From Paenibacillus sp. DCT19 (GTDB taxonomy: Bacteria; Bacillota; Bacilli; Paenibacillales; Paenibacillaceae), in NCBI RefSeq assembly GCF_003268635.1, contig NZ_CP029639.1, forward strand, positions 1,871,501-1,935,500: a stretch of 64,000 bases of DNA. Direction: 5' to 3'. The position numbers and the translations under genes were made by a program. Below are positions 61,995 to 64,000 of this stretch, piece after piece; positions within the stretch are counted from its first letter, which is position 1, and the number at the start of each line of letters is the position of its first letter. A model generated the notes under the pieces. The model was not told the DNA's origin, made no database searches, and worked only from the letters and a program-made list of their open reading frames with translations.

Positions 61995-62744
61995 ATGCGT
62001 TTACGTGGTAGAAAAGGAATCCGAGAAAATCTGGAGGAACAAGTAGATCTCGTTGTTCTAGAACCCAATCAGTACAAAGGAAAATGGTCTGAACTGTTTG
62101 GCAATGACCATCCGATCTTTGTAGAATTCGGTATGGGCAAAGGGCAATTTATTAGCCAAATGAGCTACAAATATCCGGAGTTTAACTTTATCGGAATTGA
62201 TATGTACGATGAGCTCGTTCGTCGTGCTAGTGAGAAAGCTCGTAATGCGTGGAGTCAGGCAGAAGTGGAAACACCACCTAACCTGAAGCTGGCGCTCGCT
62301 AATATTGAACAAATTGAGGATGTATTCGATCCAGAGGAACTGGAACGTATCTATCTGAACTTCAGTGATCCTTGGCCAAAAGCTAAGCATGCACGTCGTC
62401 GTTTGACACATCCACGTTTCTTGAAAAAATATAAAGAATTGCTCAATACTAGAGGACAAATTCACTTCAAGACTGATTCGGAGACGTTGTTTGAATTCTC
62501 GCTCAATTCCATTGCTGACTTCGGTCTGCAAATGACAAACATCTCCTTGAACTTGCACCGGGACGGATTGAATGAAGAACATGTCATGACCGAGTATGAG
62601 CAGAAGTTCATGGGCAAAGGTATGAATATTCACCGTGTTGAAGTCGTTGTTGGTGAAGAGGCTTTGCGTGAATATCAACAAATGCGTTTGGACAAGTACA
62701 AAGTGCGTGAGACTTCCGAAACGGCTGAAGACACGCAAGAATAA
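61995..62744 (+). CDS. trmB: tRNA (guanine-N7)-methyltransferase
   Basis: 249 residues. It makes m7G46 in tRNA. SAM site VEFGMGKGQFISQ, then FIGIDMYDELV; LNFSDPWPKAKHARRRLTH is the diagnostic TrmB motif. ATG 61995 has GGAGG 6 bases upstream; the longer frame to 61881 begins within the terminator and is rejected. A terminator follows its stop. Confidence 0.93.
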   Translation: MRLRGRKGIRENLEEQVDLVVLEPNQYKGKWSELFGNDHPIFVEFGMGKGQFISQMSYKYPEFNFIGIDMYDELVRRASEKARNAWSQAEVETPPNLKLALANIEQIEDVFDPEELERIYLNFSDPWPKAKHARRRLTHPRFLKKYKELLNTRGQIHFKTDSETLFEFSLNSIADFGLQMTNISLNLHRDGLNEEHVMTEYEQKFMGKGMNIHRVEVVVGEEALREYQQMRLDKYKVRETSETAEDTQE

Positions 62745-62772
62745 TTGATCTACATCAATTGATGTCATTAGC

Positions 62773-62821
62773 AAAGCGACACAGAGAGCAGTAGCCATAA
62801 CTCTCAAGTGTCGCTTTTTTG
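62773..62821. terminator. Terminator between trmB and AraC gene
   Basis: AAAGCGACAC (62773-62782) pairs with GTGTCGCTTT (62808-62817), with an inner GAGAG/CTCTC arm and a T run on the right. Bidirectional by position. Confidence 0.85.
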
Positions 62822-62826
62822 CTTGT

Positions 62827-64000
62827 TTAAGACTCTGAATGTAATTCTTTGCGGCGATAATCATTAGGCGTAACTCCATTGAACTTCTTGAACATGCGAT
62901 AAAAATAGGAGCTGTTGGTGAAGCCTGTTCTTTCTGCAATATCTGCAACGGAATTCTCTGTCTCAATTAATAGATCCTGAGCTTTCACAATACGAGTTTC
63001 ATTAATGACATCGGTTAGCCCTTTTAATGTTAGTTGCTTATACAGTCTGCTTATATAGATTGGAGACATCGTCAATTCTTCTGCAATAGAGGTGAGGCAA
63101 AGGTTCGTGTCCGCGTAATCCCGCTCAATAATGCTGTTAATTCGGCGGATCAGCTCATCATGTTTAAGTGTTCGCTTCTCCTCCACCTTGGAGCCTAGTT
63201 CATCGAACAGTTGATAGAAGTGGGCATGCACTTCACTAAGATCCTCGGCCTCATGGAGTGGTAGCATCGTGCCATCCGAAATAGAGTTAAGCGTCAGCTG
63301 GTTATTCTTTTTGAGTGTGTTGCGTACATGGTTTAGTGTCATTGTAAGATGTGAGAGCGCGAGCTGGAAGACATTGAACGGATACTTCGCCGTTTCATTA
63401 ACGATCGTGGTATACACCTGTTTTGCTTCCTCTGTTTTGCCTGTCATCAAACAATCGATGAGCTGTTTTTCCTTACCAACAGGGAAGGCGTACTCTTTCG
63501 CACGATAGGCCATGATGTCTGACGTGTACAGTAGACAGCCAGAACCATGGAATAATCGATGCAGTGAGGCTTCCGCTGACCTTGCATAAGATGCAATGCA
63601 GTCCTCAAGAGACTTTTCTTCTGGTCCGATTGTAAAGGATATGGAGCATTTCAGATGTAGCATGACCGCATCCTGTAGCATTAGCAGTAACTCCTCGATC
63701 TTTTGCTCTCCAACACCCACTGAATGTTGACCCGGATCTTTCTCGTTGAAAATAAGCGTAATCAGATCTCCACCCATATCTATGGCTTCGGAATGATACA
63801 TCGTTTCAATTGTTTCTGTACATATGTTCATCATCGCGTATTTAACCAATTTGACCTCGTCCCGGTAAGTGTCACAAAAGTCGGCAAAGTGATCGATTCG
63901 AAGCAAGACAAGTCTAGAGCTACGCTGCACATCTAAGGATGAACCGTAGAATTTCATGCGCTCTGCAAGTAACCCACACGTAAACGTCTCACGTCTTTGG
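62827..64000 (-). CDS. AraC-family regulator, 5' end beyond window
   Basis: At least 391 residues, open to the right edge. Upstream of ATG 63957 the frame continues (QRRETFTCGLLAERM), without a stop, so this is part of a longer protein, probably a membrane sensor with an N-terminal periplasmic domain as in Paenibacillus YesN-like proteins. The C-terminal AraC domain has two HTH units, LTSIAEELTMSPIYISRLYK and VADIAERTGFTNSSYFYRMF. A GGDEF-like middle region (residues about 10-150 of the visible part) precedes it. Target genes are not known. Confidence 0.88.
   Translation of the reverse strand, partial: QRRETFTCGLLAERMKFYGSSLDVQRSSRLVLLRIDHFADFCDTYRDEVKLVKYAMMNICTETIETMYHSEAIDMGGDLITLIFNEKDPGQHSVGVGEQKIEELLLMLQDAVMLHLKCSISFTIGPEEKSLEDCIASYARSAEASLHRLFHGSGCLLYTSDIMAYRAKEYAFPVGKEKQLIDCLMTGKTEEAKQVYTTIVNETAKYPFNVFQLALSHLTMTLNHVRNTLKKNNQLTLNSISDGTMLPLHEAEDLSEVHAHFYQLFDELGSKVEEKRTLKHDELIRRINSIIERDYADTNLCLTSIAEELTMSPIYISRLYKQLTLKGLTDVINETRIVKAQDLLIETENSVADIAERTGFTNSSYFYRMFKKFNGVTPNDYRRKELHSES

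Noticed and set aside
1..64000. CRISPR array, prophage or rRNA operon
   Set aside because: No regularly spaced direct repeats, no phage structural or integrase genes, and no rRNA-like sequence were seen.

Overview
The window looks like a chromosomal piece of a spore-forming Bacillota of the Paenibacillus type. The signs are moderate GC, strong AGGAGG-type ribosome sites, a spo0M gene, many class-I carbohydrate ABC genes in the style of Paenibacillus, B. subtilis-like gene pairs (ytqA-ytqB, yfiT, yueD, yvbK, coaA, odhAB), and a two-component-style AraC regulator. No phage, plasmid, CRISPR or rRNA operon is visible. One tRNA gene, Pro(GGG), is present. Both edges cut genes: an S66 LD-carboxypeptidase on the left and an AraC regulator on the right.

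Layout. 0-6 kb: LD-carboxypeptidase, DUF3298 protein, a secreted GH5 beta-mannanase, a GT4 glycosyltransferase, a TmrB-like ATPase and small unknowns. 6.2-13.2 kb: a complete mannoside module with PTS IIA, IIB and IIC, a GH38 alpha-mannosidase and a PRD-type activator, with a cre site in front. 13.3-21.5 kb: spo0M, methyltransferases, a DinB protein, SDR, GNATs, an RtcB-type RNA ligase and a frameshifted DUF4272 gene. 21.8-36.3 kb: a LacI regulator diverging from a 13-kb carbohydrate operon. That operon holds a soluble solute-binding lipoprotein, a giant membrane-anchored solute-binding protein with carbohydrate-binding-like domains, two separate permease pairs, an NHL/TPR membrane protein, a Yip1-like protein and a DUF5696 protein. 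It has no ATPase gene. 36.4-52.5 kb: many small single genes (MFS/TetR pair, YdcF, PfpI, SDR, GNATs, murI, coaA, DUF3891, NUDIX) and the tRNA. 53.2-57.4 kb: odhA-odhB of the TCA cycle. 57.5-64 kb: lipase-like hydrolase, manA, the mnmM(ytqB)-ytqA pair, trmB and the partial AraC gene.

Genes that work together. Mannan chemistry recurs: the mannanase could release manno-oligosaccharides, the PTS/GH38 module takes up and cleaves alpha-mannosides, and ManA channels mannose-6-P to fructose-6-P. The 13-kb ABC operon has its own LacI regulator and a cre site overlapping its promoter, so it is a carbon-source-controlled uptake system of unknown substrate. It is the best candidate here for an undescribed system.

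Non-gene structure is rich. A mobile, palindrome-ended repeat family has two long copies, one of them flanked by an 8-bp duplication, and two remnants. A second long hairpin repeat sits inside the mannoside operon. Two genes carry single-base frameshifts next to short G or C runs, a third ORF fragment is broken by an extra base and a repeat end, and three small ORFs have Shine-Dalgarno sites that point at non-ATG/GTG/TTG codons.
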